64,000 nt of DNA, taken from NCBI RefSeq assembly GCF_003722335.1, contig NZ_CP026100.1:5554001-5618000 (forward strand), in the 5' to 3' direction. Positions 9,057-18,537 of the stretch are shown one piece after another. Source of the stretch: Caulobacter flavus. GTDB taxonomy: Bacteria; Pseudomonadota; Alphaproteobacteria; Caulobacterales; Caulobacteraceae. The notes under the pieces are model-generated. The model saw nothing but the letters and a program-made list of their open reading frames with translations, made no database searches and was not told where the DNA came from. Every line of letters begins with the position of its first letter. The first letter of the stretch is position 1. A program made the translations under genes and the position numbers.

Positions 9057-10219
9057 GCGGCGCGGAAGGCGGCTGGATCGGCCCGAGGCCCAGCCTGACC
9101 GAGCGCCTGGCGGTGCTGTGGATCGGCGTCGTGGGGGTGCTGTTTCCCGGCGTCGGACCGCTGCTGCTGGGCGGGCTGGAGGCGGCCGGGCGGCTGACCG
9201 CCACCGAGATCGGCCTGGCCGGCATGGCCGAGCTGGCGGCCATGGGCGTCGGCGCGGCGTTGCTGGGACCGGTCTTCGGCGCCCGGCGGCTGCGGCCGGC
9301 CGCCGTGGCCTGCGGCTGCTTCCTGGCGGCGCTGAATCTCGCCTCCACCTTCGCCCATGACGGCCTGCTGGTGCTGACCCGCGCCGCCGCCGGCCTGCCG
9401 GCCGGGGCGCTGATCTGGATCGTCACCGGCATGATCGTCCGCTCGTCGCGGCCCGACCGCTGGTCGGGGATCTACCTGACCGTCCAGACCCTGGCCCAGC
9501 TGACCGTGGTGGCGGGACTGACCGTCCTCGTCATCGGTCGGTTCGGCCCCAATGGCGGCTTCACGGCGCTGGCGGCGCTGGCCGCCTCGGCCGCCCTGGC
9601 CGGCGCCCTGATCCCGCGCGCCTGGACCGCCCTGCCCCATACGGAAGACGCTCCGAAAGGCCTGCCCAGCCCACGCGGCTGGGTCGCGCTGCTGGCCGTG
9701 TTCTGCTTCCAGGCCTTCATCCTGGCGCTGTGGATCTACGCCGAGCCGCTGTCACGACAGGCCGGACACCCGGCGACCACGGCGGGCCTGGCCTTCTCGA
9801 TCTCGCTGGCGGCCCAGGTCGCGGGCGGCGCGGCGGCCACGGCGCTGGCGGGACGGTTGTCATGGTTCCTGTCGCTGACTCTGGGCGTCCTGGCGACCGC
9901 CGCCTGCCTGGCGGTGTTCGCAACCCTGCCGCCCGCCCCGGCCTTCCTCGCCGCATCGGGCCTGTTCGGCTTCGCCTGGCTGTTCGCCTCGCCGTTCCTG
10001 ACGCCGCTGGCCATCGAGGCCGACCCCAGCCGGCGCGCGGCCCTGCTCGGACCCGGAGCCAGCCTGCTGGGCTGCGCGGTGGGACCGCTGCTGGCCGCCC
10101 TGATCGTCGGCGAACACGACGTGCGCCCGGCCGTCTGGCTGGCTGGCGCCCTGGCGGCCGTCACCCTGGCCCTGATCCTGGGCCTGCACCTGACCCGGCG
10201 CAAGGAACCGCGCGCTTAG
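9053..10219 (+). CDS. MFS transporter, inner membrane
   Basis: About 388 residues, almost wholly hydrophobic helices in the length range of a 12-helix major facilitator transporter; the first helix covers AVLWIGVVGVLFPG. Helices continue to the end, which closes with a basic tail (RRKEPRA). I take the TTG at 9053-9055 as start because it overlaps the receptor stop (TTGA) and gives a natural short N-terminus; an in-frame GTG at about 9112 is an alternative. The overlap couples it to the TonB receptor, which fits an outer-membrane plus inner-membrane uptake pair. Substrate is not visible from the sequence. Confidence 0.85.
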   Translation: MSGAEGGWIGPRPSLTERLAVLWIGVVGVLFPGVGPLLLGGLEAAGRLTATEIGLAGMAELAAMGVGAALLGPVFGARRLRPAAVACGCFLAALNLASTFAHDGLLVLTRAAAGLPAGALIWIVTGMIVRSSRPDRWSGIYLTVQTLAQLTVVAGLTVLVIGRFGPNGGFTALAALAASAALAGALIPRAWTALPHTEDAPKGLPSPRGWVALLAVFCFQAFILALWIYAEPLSRQAGHPATTAGLAFSISLAAQVAGGAAATALAGRLSWFLSLTLGVLATAACLAVFATLPPAPAFLAASGLFGFAWLFASPFLTPLAIEADPSRRAALLGPGASLLGCAVGPLLAALIVGEHDVRPAVWLAGALAAVTLALILGLHLTRRKEPRA

Positions 10220-10273
10220 CGGCCCCGTTGGCTCACCGTCCGGCGCGTCGCAACCCGTCGGCCAGGAGCCGCG

Positions 10274-11356
10274 ATGACCAAGCCGACGCCCGAGCCCAGA
10301 AAAGGCATGCCAAGCCCCAGGCTCGACGAGGCGACGTTCCGGCGAAGGTTCCTGGCCCGCTATGTCGACCCGGCTTTCGAGCCCCTGCAGGCCGAGCTGT
10401 CGCGCATCGCCGACGCGGCCTGGGACGCCTACGACAACTCCCGAAAGGCGCCTCACACCCAGAAGGCCGGCGCGGGCTATCACGATCCCGGCTACGACCT
10501 GGCCGTCGACTGGCTGCGCGCCAAGGCCGACATCGAAGCGGCCCAGGTCCGTCACGACGACCCGGAAGGCCCCTGCCGCGTGCTGATCGTCAACGCCTCG
10601 TCGCGCAGCGAACACACCTGCCCCGGCGAGATGTCGAAGTCTTTCCGGCTCGCGGAGCTGGCCAGGGAGGTGTTCGCGGCCGACGACATCGCCGTCGAGA
10701 TCCTCGACCTGTCGCGTCTGGCCTCGGAGTTCGGCCGGACGATCCATCCGTGCAAGGCCTGCTTCTCGACCGCCGCCCCGCTCTGCCACTGGCCATGCTC
10801 GTGCTACCCGAACTACTCGCTGGGCCAGGTCGACGACTGGATGAACGAGATCTACCCGTTATGGGTCGAGGCTCACGGGATCATGATCATCACGCCTGTG
10901 AACTGGTATCAGGTCTCGTCGCCGCTGAAGCTGATGATGGACCGGCTGGTCTGCGCCGACGGCGGCAATCCCGATCCGACCCTCACCCACGGCAAGCACG
11001 CGGACGAGGCCAAGGCTGTCGAACTGGCGGGCTGGGACTATCCCAGGCACCTGGAGGGCCGGGTATTCTCGGTCGTGGTCCACGGCGATGTGGAAGGCGC
11101 CGAGAACGTCCGCCGCAGCCTGTCGGACTGGCTGCGGTTCATGGACCTCGTCCCTGCCGGAGTGAACGCCGAACTGGATCGCTACATCGGCTACTGGGAG
11201 CCCTACGCCACCAGCCACGAGGCGCTCGACGCCGACCAGGCCATGCAGGAGGAGGTGCGCAACGCCGCCCGAACCCTGGCGCAGGCCGCCCACGCCAACC
11301 ATGCCGGAACCCTGATGATGGCCGGGCGATCGCTGAAGCCGCCGCGCCAGAAGTAA
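10274..11356 (+). CDS. Flavodoxin-like NAD(P)H-dependent FMN reductase family protein
   Basis: A 360-residue protein without a signal peptide. After about 100 residues of helical N-terminus the flavodoxin-like fold starts with VLIVNASSRSEHT (phosphate-binding loop) and continues through IITPVNWYQVSSPLKLMMDR, a flavin-contact region typical of NADPH-dependent FMN reductases. Between them lies a dense cysteine segment, HPCKACFSTAAPLCHWPCSC, which may bind metal or be redox active. It starts 54 bp after the MFS gene on the same strand; AGGAG at 10263-10267 is its ribosome site. Expected to be a cytoplasmic flavin oxidoreductase; the substrate is unknown and its link to the upstream transport genes is only positional. 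Confidence 0.8.
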   Translation: MTKPTPEPRKGMPSPRLDEATFRRRFLARYVDPAFEPLQAELSRIADAAWDAYDNSRKAPHTQKAGAGYHDPGYDLAVDWLRAKADIEAAQVRHDDPEGPCRVLIVNASSRSEHTCPGEMSKSFRLAELAREVFAADDIAVEILDLSRLASEFGRTIHPCKACFSTAAPLCHWPCSCYPNYSLGQVDDWMNEIYPLWVEAHGIMIITPVNWYQVSSPLKLMMDRLVCADGGNPDPTLTHGKHADEAKAVELAGWDYPRHLEGRVFSVVVHGDVEGAENVRRSLSDWLRFMDLVPAGVNAELDRYIGYWEPYATSHEALDADQAMQEEVRNAARTLAQAAHANHAGTLMMAGRSLKPPRQK

Positions 11357-11449
11357 TCCCTTTGGATAAAGCGAAGTTGGGCATTGCGAGCCCGCGCGAC
11401 CTCTGATAGCCAGACCCCCTCTTCGCCGACGCAAGCGTGTCGACCCGGT

Positions 11450-11523
11450 GGCCCGGTGGCGGAGTGGTTACGCGCCGGACTGCAAATCCGTTTACCCCGG
11501 TTCGATTCCGGGCCGGGCCTCCA
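11450..11523 (+). tRNA. tRNA-Cys (anticodon GCA)
   Basis: 74 nt. The acceptor stem pairs GGCCCGG (11450-11456) with CCGGGCC (11513-11519), followed by U and an encoded CCA (11521-11523). The anticodon loop CTGCAAA is closed by GGA/TCC and reads GCA, cysteine. The T arm has GGTTCGATTCC. All parts of the cloverleaf are present. Confidence 0.97.
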
Positions 11524-11562
11524 CCCTCTCTTCTCACGACTTCGACCCGCCTCGACGGATCC

Positions 11563-13962
11563 CTAGTAGCTTTGCGGCAGGGTCAGGCTTTGCGACTGGC
11601 TCTCGGCCGGGATGGCCGTCGTGCGGTTGTCGACGTTGGTCGCGCAGTCGAGGAAGGCGATGCCCGACAGGTCGCCGCTGGTCGGGCGGTCGATCCACAG
11701 GCCCGTCTGGCAGCTCTGCACCGTGACGCGGCGGACGGTGATGTCGGCCCGGTCGGGACCGGAGTCCACGCCGCCGCCGATGCCGCTGATCGAGACGCCG
11801 CGATTGCAGTCGCTGATCACCAGGTCCTCGTAGAGGTGCTGGCGCACGCTGGTCGACTCGCCCACCCCCACGCCCCAGCTGTAGGCGTTGAGCCGCGCGC
11901 TGCTGATCTTGCCCCGGCGCACCACCATGTTGTCGCCGTTCAGGCCGATGCAGAAGTTGAGGCCATAGGCGACGAAGTCCTCGATCACCGTCCCGGCGTT
12001 GCCGGTGATCACGACATTGCCCTTGCCGCTGCTGGCGCCGCGCATGTCGTACTGGTCGCCGCTGAGCCGCACCTGGGCGCCCTGGTTGTCGCTGAGCTGG
12101 AAGTTGTCGGCCTCGGCGCCGTCGGCCGGATCGTAGCGGTTGCCTTCCGAGATCACCCAGCCGCCCTTGGTGGTCTGCAGGAAGACGTCGTCGCCCAGCA
12201 CGTGGTGCACGTGGCAGGCGCCGATGTAGAAGTTCCTGAAGTTGCGGCTGGTCGCACCGCCCCGGTTAGTGTCGGCCTGGCCCGCCGCGATCGGCCCGAT
12301 CTCGCAGTCCCACAGCATGTGGCTGTTGAAGCCGTAGTTGTTGAAGCCCTTGAGCTTCCAGTCGCGCAGATGCAGCCCCTCGAGCCGGAAGCCGGACTTG
12401 TTGTTCTCGTCGCAGCCGTAGTCCTGGCCGACGCCGACGATCGGCCGCGCGCCCTCGCCATAGGCGCCCACCGTACACCAGTCGGACGGCGGCGACAGGA
12501 TCTCGCTCCACGAGCCGCCCCGCTTGAGCAGCAGGTGCATGCCCGGCGGCAGGGCCGTCGCGGCGGCGGCGGCCTTGGCCAGCGTGGCCCAGGCGGTGGC
12601 GGGGGTCAGACCGTCGGCGGTGTCGCTGCCCTTGGGGTCGACGTAGCGGACGATGTCGTGGGCCATGGCGTCGGCCGGCGGGGCGCTGGCCAGCTTCAGT
12701 TCGCGCGGGTCGACGAGACCCCTGATGTCGAGGGCGCGGAACCAGCCGGCGAGCGGTTCGGTCCCGTCGGGCCTGGCGCCGAGGGTCAGCCGCGACAGCC
12801 CGGCGGGAAAGGTGTTGAAGGCGTCGTGGGCGTTGGCGCCGCCGACCGACAGCACCCGTCCCTGCGGCCGCAGCTGCAGCGCCACGCGCGCGCCGCCGGG
12901 GCCGTGGATCCGGGGAAGACGCGGCGCCACGGTCGTATCGTGGACCGCCCCCACGCCGGTCAGGGTCAGGGCGTTGTCGGCTGAGCGCGTCACCACGACC
13001 TCCTCGCCGCCGCCCGAGACGCTGATCCAGCGGCGGGCCAGATCGCTGGCGCGGCGGATGTGGGTGTCGGCGACGATCGTGAACGGCTGGCCGAAGAGGC
13101 CGGCGTTGTCGATCACCAGCTCGTCGGCCGCCCGCCCCGCCGAAGCCCCGGCCACGACGATCGGGCTGGTGGCCAGGGCGCTGGGCTCCAGCTGGTGCAG
13201 GATCCAGCGGATGCGCGCCTTGGCCTGGATGGCCATGGTCAGCCCCTGGGTGGCGCTGGTCGGGGTCAGGCCCGCGCGCTCGATCCGCGCCCAGTAGGCC
13301 TGGCTGTAGACGGGCCCGGCCGCGCCGCCGGTCAGGCGCAGGTCGCCGCCGCCGGCGAGGCAGCGCGTCCAGGCCGACAGGGTGTGCTTGACCCCCACGC
13401 CGGCCGGTCCGGCGGCGGTGACGGCCGCCGCGCTGGTCCCGCCGTTGTAGGCCTCCAGCACCATGCCGTTCATGACGCCCCGGTCGAGCAGGTCGCGGAA
13501 CAGGTAGGCGCCCGTGGCCGGGTCCTGGGCGGCGTAAAGCTCCTCGCGGGCGTCGACGACCTTGAAGGTGACCGCCGATCCCGCCGACCAGCCCTGGGTG
13601 GTGGTCGGGGCGGCGCTGAAATTGGCGCAGAGATTGCGCGAGGCCGGCTCGATCAGCAGGCCGGCGTCGGCGTGCTGGCGCAGCTGGCCGTCGGCGAAGG
13701 GCAGTAGGCGGCCGCTCGGCGTCAGGGCCAGGCCGCCAGCGGCGCGGATCACCAGGCCCGGCATGGCGGTCAGCGCGCCGGCGTCCTGGCCGTTCAGAAA
13801 CAGGCGGGCGGCGCGGAAGTCGAGCCTGTAGCCGTCGGACGGCGCCGGCTCGGTCGCGAGGGCCGCCGCGCCCGCCTTGCCAGGCTGGGCGGCGAGCCCA
13901 GGAAGCCCCAAGGCGGCCACGCCAACCTTAAGTATTTCTCGACGCTCGAACCCGGATTTCAT
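11563..13962 (-). CDS. Tat-exported right-handed beta-helix protein
   Basis: A 799-residue protein. The N-terminus (FERREILKVGVAALGLPGLAAQ) is a twin-arginine signal peptide. Residues about 45-430 look like beta-rich, possibly lectin-like domains; from about 430, YVDPKGSDTADGLTPATAWATL is the usual opening of secreted parallel beta-helix proteins, followed by short repeated strands with N- and G-rich turns. Such folds are found in polysaccharide lyases, hydrolases and epimerases. It lies 104 bp downstream of, and on the same strand as, the exopolysaccharide genes, so a role in trimming or modifying that polymer is plausible. No catalytic residues could be assigned. Confidence 0.8.
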   Translation of the reverse strand: MKSGFERREILKVGVAALGLPGLAAQPGKAGAAALATEPAPSDGYRLDFRAARLFLNGQDAGALTAMPGLVIRAAGGLALTPSGRLLPFADGQLRQHADAGLLIEPASRNLCANFSAAPTTTQGWSAGSAVTFKVVDAREELYAAQDPATGAYLFRDLLDRGVMNGMVLEAYNGGTSAAAVTAAGPAGVGVKHTLSAWTRCLAGGGDLRLTGGAAGPVYSQAYWARIERAGLTPTSATQGLTMAIQAKARIRWILHQLEPSALATSPIVVAGASAGRAADELVIDNAGLFGQPFTIVADTHIRRASDLARRWISVSGGGEEVVVTRSADNALTLTGVGAVHDTTVAPRLPRIHGPGGARVALQLRPQGRVLSVGGANAHDAFNTFPAGLSRLTLGARPDGTEPLAGWFRALDIRGLVDPRELKLASAPPADAMAHDIVRYVDPKGSDTADGLTPATAWATLAKAAAAATALPPGMHLLLKRGGSWSEILSPPSDWCTVGAYGEGARPIVGVGQDYGCDENNKSGFRLEGLHLRDWKLKGFNNYGFNSHMLWDCEIGPIAAGQADTNRGGATSRNFRNFYIGACHVHHVLGDDVFLQTTKGGWVISEGNRYDPADGAEADNFQLSDNQGAQVRLSGDQYDMRGASSGKGNVVITGNAGTVIEDFVAYGLNFCIGLNGDNMVVRRGKISSARLNAYSWGVGVGESTSVRQHLYEDLVISDCNRGVSISGIGGGVDSGPDRADITVRRVTVQSCQTGLWIDRPTSGDLSGIAFLDCATNVDNRTTAIPAESQSQSLTLPQSY

Positions 13963-14066
13963 GGCAACGCTCTGGCTTACTGTTACTCACCCAGCAAACA
14001 CAGAATGCACCAGAGAGCATCTCGCTCCCAATACCTGATTTTGCTCCAAATACAGGCGCCGGTTGC

Positions 14067-15242
14067 TTACGCAGGAACCTTGGATACACGGCCAAGGCGA
14101 GCCCGCTCGTAGGCCCCAATCCTTTTGGCGAGAAAGTCGGCCATCGGCCGCTCGACGGCGAAGTACAGGGCGACGCCGACCAGCACGGCCAGCACGACGA
14201 TTCCCGCCACCGCCGCCGTGCTCGCATAGCCCGTGCCGACGGCCGCGCTGACCATGCGGCCCACCCGGGCCCCGACGATGCCGACGATCAGGATGTGGAC
14301 CAGGTAGATCGAGTAAGAGGCGTCGCCGAGCAGCCCGAAGAGCCTGGGCGTGCGCGCGACCTTGCCGTCGACCTCCAGCGACACCGCCGAGAAGACGACG
14401 ACCGCGCTGGGGAGCCCCCAGACCAGCACCCGCCAGGCCTCGGCGTGCACGAACAGCGGCCCGACGAACAGGGCCGCGCTCGCCGCGGCGATCGACAGCC
14501 ACGGCAGCGGCATCCGCGCGCCCCGCTTGATCGCCAGCGCCACCAGGCAGCCGAACAGGAACTCGATGGCGATCGGATTGGCCAGGAAGCTGGCGATCGC
14601 GGTCCCGCCGCCCGGCAGCAGGTTGAACGCCGTGACCGCCAGCAGGATGAACGCCGCCAGCGGCGCGAAGAACGCTCGCCGCGCCACGACCACGGCGGCG
14701 GCGAACAGCAGGTAGAAATAGAGCTCGTAAGACAGGGTCCAGCCGACGCCCAGGATCGGCTGCACGCCGCCGGCCTCGTTCCAGGCCGGAACCAGCAGCA
14801 GCGAGGTGACGATCCGCAGCGGCTGGAGGTCGAAGCCCGACGCCCCCTCGGTCAGGTGGTTCATCGCCTTGATGGCGATCAGGGCCAGCGAGACGATGAT
14901 GTAGATCGGATAGATCCGCGCCGCCCGCTTCAGCAGGAAGCCCAGGATCGGCTTGTCGGCCGCCATGTAGGCCCCCGACACGTAGACCATGATGAAGCCG
15001 CTGATGACGAAGAACAGGTCCACGCCGAAGGCCAGGCTGTCGTAGAAGGCGGGCGCCCCGATCAGGGCCGGCGGGACGATGCCTGCGCTGGCCTTGACGG
15101 TGAAGGTGCGGATCGCGTGATGGGCGACGACGGCGATGGCGGCCACGCCCCGTAGCGCCTGCACCAGCGCCAGGTTCTTGGGCAGGCCGGCGGCGGCCTG
15201 CGGAGCCGCCTCTCCCCTGCCCAGGCCCGCCAGCAGCCTCAC
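14067..15242 (-). CDS. Acyltransferase 3 family, probable exopolysaccharide O-acyltransferase
   Basis: A 391-residue integral membrane protein with about ten helices. It opens with ALVQALRGVAAIAVVAHHA, whose RG...HH pattern is the catalytic signature of the acyltransferase-3 family, and has FGVDLFFVISGF soon after, another family hallmark. It ends with FAVERPMADFLAKR. These enzymes move acetyl or succinyl groups across the inner membrane onto polysaccharide units. GTG at 15242 is chosen because it overlaps the stop of the polymerase gene (GTGA), giving a coupled pair. It is the last of the overlapping exopolysaccharide genes. Confidence 0.88.
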   Translation of the reverse strand: MRLLAGLGRGEAAPQAAAGLPKNLALVQALRGVAAIAVVAHHAIRTFTVKASAGIVPPALIGAPAFYDSLAFGVDLFFVISGFIMVYVSGAYMAADKPILGFLLKRAARIYPIYIIVSLALIAIKAMNHLTEGASGFDLQPLRIVTSLLLVPAWNEAGGVQPILGVGWTLSYELYFYLLFAAAVVVARRAFFAPLAAFILLAVTAFNLLPGGGTAIASFLANPIAIEFLFGCLVALAIKRGARMPLPWLSIAAASAALFVGPLFVHAEAWRVLVWGLPSAVVVFSAVSLEVDGKVARTPRLFGLLGDASYSIYLVHILIVGIVGARVGRMVSAAVGTGYASTAAVAGIVVLAVLVGVALYFAVERPMADFLAKRIGAYERARLGRVSKVPA

Positions 15243-16588
15243 GCGGCGCCCCGCGAGGCGAAGGCCGGGCGACGCGGCGCCGCCCGCCTCGGCGCGGCCT
15301 CGAACGAGGCGGGCAGCGAGATGACGATCAGCGGCCACAGCACGATCGGCGCCAGCAGCATGCCCGCGTCCAGGCCCGAGGCCACCAGCACCAGCAGGAT
15401 GATGATCACCTCCAGCCGCTGCTGCCGCTGGACCGGCACGCTGGCCGGCGACGGCGCGATCTTGGCGAACAGGCGCACCAGGATCAGGAACAGCAGGGCG
15501 GCCGCGCCGGGCACGCCGATGTTGAGGCAGAGTTCCAGATAGGTGCTGTGCGTCGAACTGACGTTCCACGAGGCGCGCACGAACTGGTCGAACACCTCCG
15601 GCTGGCGGAACACCGCGAAGCCATAGCCGAACAGCGGCCGGTCGTAGACCAGCGGCAGCAGCTGGTCCCAGATGTTCGACCGGCCCGACAGGGTGGCGTC
15701 CTTGCCGAACGCCTCGGCGATGGTGGCGATGACGATGTTGTAGGAAACGACGATCAGGGTCGCCATGACCACCGAGGTCCCCAGGATCAGGCCGATCCGC
15801 GCCGGCTTGCTCTTCAGGGCCCGCGTGGCGTTGAGGCCGACGATCACCGTCATGCCCACCCCGATCATCATCAGGGCGGTGGACGAGCGGGCCAGCACCA
15901 CCAGAGCCAGGGCGCAGGCCGTGGCCACGGTCTTGACCACCCCGTGGAAGGTCGGGCCGTACCGGTGCTGCGAGTTCAGGAAGATGATGAAGAACCCGAG
16001 GGAGAAGAAGTGGCCCATCAGGTTCTTGTGGTAGAACATCCCCTTGACCATGCCCTGGTAGGCCCCGCCCATGATGGCGAACTTGGGGAAGATCAGGGTG
16101 TAGGCGACGTTGACGATCGCCGACACCACCATGAACGTATAGACCGTGTTCCAGGTGTCGGTCGCGCCGTAGCGCAGCCGGTACATCAGGGCCGCGATGG
16201 TGATGATCGACACCGCGATCAGGCCCCGCGTCGAGGCCCCCATGTTGATCGACCAGAACACCGAAGCCACGCAGGCGGTGAAGATGATCACCACCGAGAT
16301 CGGCGTGCGCTGGATCATCTGCTTGACCCGTCCCGGCTCCAGCAGCGCGTAGAGCGAGATCAGCGGGATCAGGCTGTAGAGCAGCGCCTTCATGACGAAG
16401 ACGTTGTCGCCGCTGCCGCCCTCGTCGAAGCGCGACGGATAGCCGTACGACATGCCCGAGGCCCGCCACAGGCACAGGATCAGGATGCAGGTCAGCAGCG
16501 CCTTGAGCTGGCTCTCGCGGCGAACGCCGCCGGAGACCTTGGCCTGGGCGGCGCGCCGGTGCGAGGGACTGTCGTTCACGAGGGTCAT
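15239..16588 (-). CDS. O-antigen ligase/Wzy-type polysaccharide polymerase
   Basis: A 449-residue membrane protein with about twelve hydrophobic helices. The large periplasmic loop contains GRSNIWDQLLPLVYDRPLFG and STHSTYLEL, matching the conserved loop of the Wzy_C/WaaL family (R and H needed for activity in characterised members). In a locus with a flippase, five other glycosyltransferase genes and modifying enzymes, polymerisation of the repeat unit is more likely than ligation to lipid A, but sequence alone does not decide this. It starts 33 bp after a GT2 gene and overlaps the acyltransferase start by 4 bp. Confidence 0.88.
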   Translation of the reverse strand: MTLVNDSPSHRRAAQAKVSGGVRRESQLKALLTCILILCLWRASGMSYGYPSRFDEGGSGDNVFVMKALLYSLIPLISLYALLEPGRVKQMIQRTPISVVIIFTACVASVFWSINMGASTRGLIAVSIITIAALMYRLRYGATDTWNTVYTFMVVSAIVNVAYTLIFPKFAIMGGAYQGMVKGMFYHKNLMGHFFSLGFFIIFLNSQHRYGPTFHGVVKTVATACALALVVLARSSTALMMIGVGMTVIVGLNATRALKSKPARIGLILGTSVVMATLIVVSYNIVIATIAEAFGKDATLSGRSNIWDQLLPLVYDRPLFGYGFAVFRQPEVFDQFVRASWNVSSTHSTYLELCLNIGVPGAAALLFLILVRLFAKIAPSPASVPVQRQQRLEVIIILLVLVASGLDAGMLLAPIVLWPLIVISLPASFEAAPRRAAPRRPAFASRGAA

Positions 16589-16621
16589 GGACTGTTCACT
16601 GGGCCAAGCCGCGCGCGAGCG

Positions 16622-17605
16622 CTAGGCCTGGGCCTTTCCGTATTCCTGATAGCTGTGGCCGAGGATGCCGCTGACGACGCCGGCGCCGCGCACCCCGTGG
16701 ATGATCGCCCGCATGCCCAGGCTGGGCGAGATCAGCAGGGCCGGCGACATCGCCGCCCCCAGCGCCACCCGCGCCGCGCCGTAGACCAGGCGATAGGCCC
16801 GCCGGGCCGGCGTGCCGTGCAGCTGGTCGGCGACCGCGAAGGTGTTGCCCAGACGGTACTGGCGCTGGATGACCCACTTCCAGGTCATGCGGTTGGCCGG
16901 CACCACGTCGTAGACCAGCGCCGCGTCGCTCCAGTGGATCTTCGCGCCCTTGCGGACCGCCTGGTTGAAGAACAGGTAGTCGGTGCCGCCGGTGTGGCGC
17001 ATCCGCTCCTCGAAGCGCAGGCCCATCTGCCGGAACAGCGGCAGGTCGAACATCACGTTGTTGGAGGCCGCGTAGCCGATCCGGGCGCCGTCCTCGTTCT
17101 TCTTGCGCTCGAAGACGCGGCTCTTGATGAAGTACTCGGGCGGGTTCTCCGGATAGACCGGCTCCACGGGACCGTAGACGCAGTCGGCGCCGGTGCGCGC
17201 GCGCACCTCCAGCAGGGCGTCCAGCCAGCCGGGCACCACCCACTCGTCGTCGTCGACGAAGCAGAAGAACCGGGTGTCGGCCGGCGCCTCGTCCATGGCG
17301 CGGTTGCGGCCGAACGGGATGCCGGGTTCGGGTTCGATGGCGTAGATCAGCTGGAAGGCGCTCGAGGCCATGAACGGCTCGACCGCCGCGCGGCCGCTGC
17401 CCTTGGGATCGTTGTCGACCACCACCACCGACAGCTTGTAAGGCCGCTCGGCGCTCATGGTCAGGACGCCCAGCGAGTCCAGCAGCTTGGCGATGCCTTC
17501 GGGGCGCTTGAAGGTCAGCACGCCGACCGCCACGTGGACGACGTCGGCCGCCGGCGTCGCGGCGACGGCTTGGGGATCGCGCGGGGCCGTGGTGGTGGAG
17601 GTCAT
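16622..17605 (-). CDS. Glycosyltransferase family 2
   Basis: A 327-residue cytoplasmic enzyme. VAVGVLTFKRPEGIAKLLDSL starts the GT-A fold, VVVVDNDPKGSG follows, and FFCFVDDDEWVVPGWL supplies the DxD metal and nucleotide-sugar site. A hydrophobic C-terminal part may touch the membrane. ATG at 17605 is taken although the frame stays open far upstream, because the GT-A fold and the neighbouring gene (stop at 17608) both point to it; a GGTGGAGGTC ribosome site precedes it. It is one of three GT2 genes in this run; the sugar it transfers is not predictable. Confidence 0.88.
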   Translation of the reverse strand: MTSTTTAPRDPQAVAATPAADVVHVAVGVLTFKRPEGIAKLLDSLGVLTMSAERPYKLSVVVVDNDPKGSGRAAVEPFMASSAFQLIYAIEPEPGIPFGRNRAMDEAPADTRFFCFVDDDEWVVPGWLDALLEVRARTGADCVYGPVEPVYPENPPEYFIKSRVFERKKNEDGARIGYAASNNVMFDLPLFRQMGLRFEERMRHTGGTDYLFFNQAVRKGAKIHWSDAALVYDVVPANRMTWKWVIQRQYRLGNTFAVADQLHGTPARRAYRLVYGAARVALGAAMSPALLISPSLGMRAIIHGVRGAGVVSGILGHSYQEYGKAQA

Positions 17606-17607
17606 GA

Positions 17608-18534
17608 TCAGCCCGCCTTCGCCGCCTTGCGCGGCGCCAGAGAGGCGCGCGCCCGTTTCATCGTCACCCGCCACCACAGGTCCAGCGCCGCCAGGCGCGG
17701 ATTGGACGCGGCGTTGGTCGCCGCCGCCAGCTGCTCGCGCAGGGCCCGGCCCGACAGCTCGCCCTGGGCGAAGCCGCCGGCGGCCAGGCTGGCGCCCAGG
17801 CTCTTGAGGCCCGGATAGCGGCGGGCCAGCTCCAGGCCCGTGGCGATCATGATCCGCGAGCGCAGCGGGCTGGCCTGAGTGGCGCCCGTGTAGCGGTTGG
17901 TCGCGTGGATGCGCTGGAAGGTCAGCGGCGTGTCGACCAGCACCCCCGCGCCCAGGTGGCTGGCGGCGAACTTCAGATAGTTGTCGCTGAGCACCACGTC
18001 CTGGGCCACGGGCATGGGCAGGATCTGCGACAGCAGCCCGCGCCGGAAGGTCAGGCCCGAGGTCGGCACCGGAATGGTCGGAAAGCGGCCGCGGCTGACC
18101 GCCGCGCGATGGTCGACTAGCTTCAGCACCAGTTCGGCCGGCGCGCCGACGGTCTCGTCGGTCGTCACCCGGTCGAAGCACCAGTCCACGCCGTCGCGGG
18201 CGTAGATCTCGGCCAGGCGCGACAGCTTGCCGGGCAGGAAGGCGTCGTCGGCGTCCAGCAGGCACAGGATCTCGCCGGTGGCGGCGGCGAAGCCGGCGTT
18301 GAACGACGAGGCCTGGCCGCCGTTCTCCTTCAGCACCGCGACCAGCCGGTCGCCATAGGCGCCGATGATCTCGCGCGAGCCGTCGGTCGAGCCGTCGTCG
18401 ACGACGATCAGCTCGAAGTCCGGATAGTCCTGCGACAGCACGCTGTCGATGCACGCGGGCAGATAGGCCGCGTAGTTGTAGTTGTTGACGAGGACCGAAA
18501 TCCTGGGGGCGGCGGGAAGCGGAGACTGGGCCAT
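17608..18534 (-). CDS. Glycosyltransferase family 2
   Basis: A 308-residue enzyme. RISVLVNNYNYAAYL begins the GT-A domain, ELIVVDDGSTDGS is the first nucleotide-binding acid cluster, and LCLLDADDAFLPGKL holds the DxD motif. The C-terminal 70 residues are basic and amphipathic, as in membrane-associated members. The start lies 3 bp past the flippase stop and the stop is 2 bp before the next GT2 start, so all are in one transcript. Donor and acceptor sugars are unknown. Confidence 0.9.
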   Translation of the reverse strand: MAQSPLPAAPRISVLVNNYNYAAYLPACIDSVLSQDYPDFELIVVDDGSTDGSREIIGAYGDRLVAVLKENGGQASSFNAGFAAATGEILCLLDADDAFLPGKLSRLAEIYARDGVDWCFDRVTTDETVGAPAELVLKLVDHRAAVSRGRFPTIPVPTSGLTFRRGLLSQILPMPVAQDVVLSDNYLKFAASHLGAGVLVDTPLTFQRIHATNRYTGATQASPLRSRIMIATGLELARRYPGLKSLGASLAAGGFAQGELSGRALREQLAAATNAASNPRLAALDLWWRVTMKRARASLAPRKAAKAG

Positions 18535-18537
18535 GGC

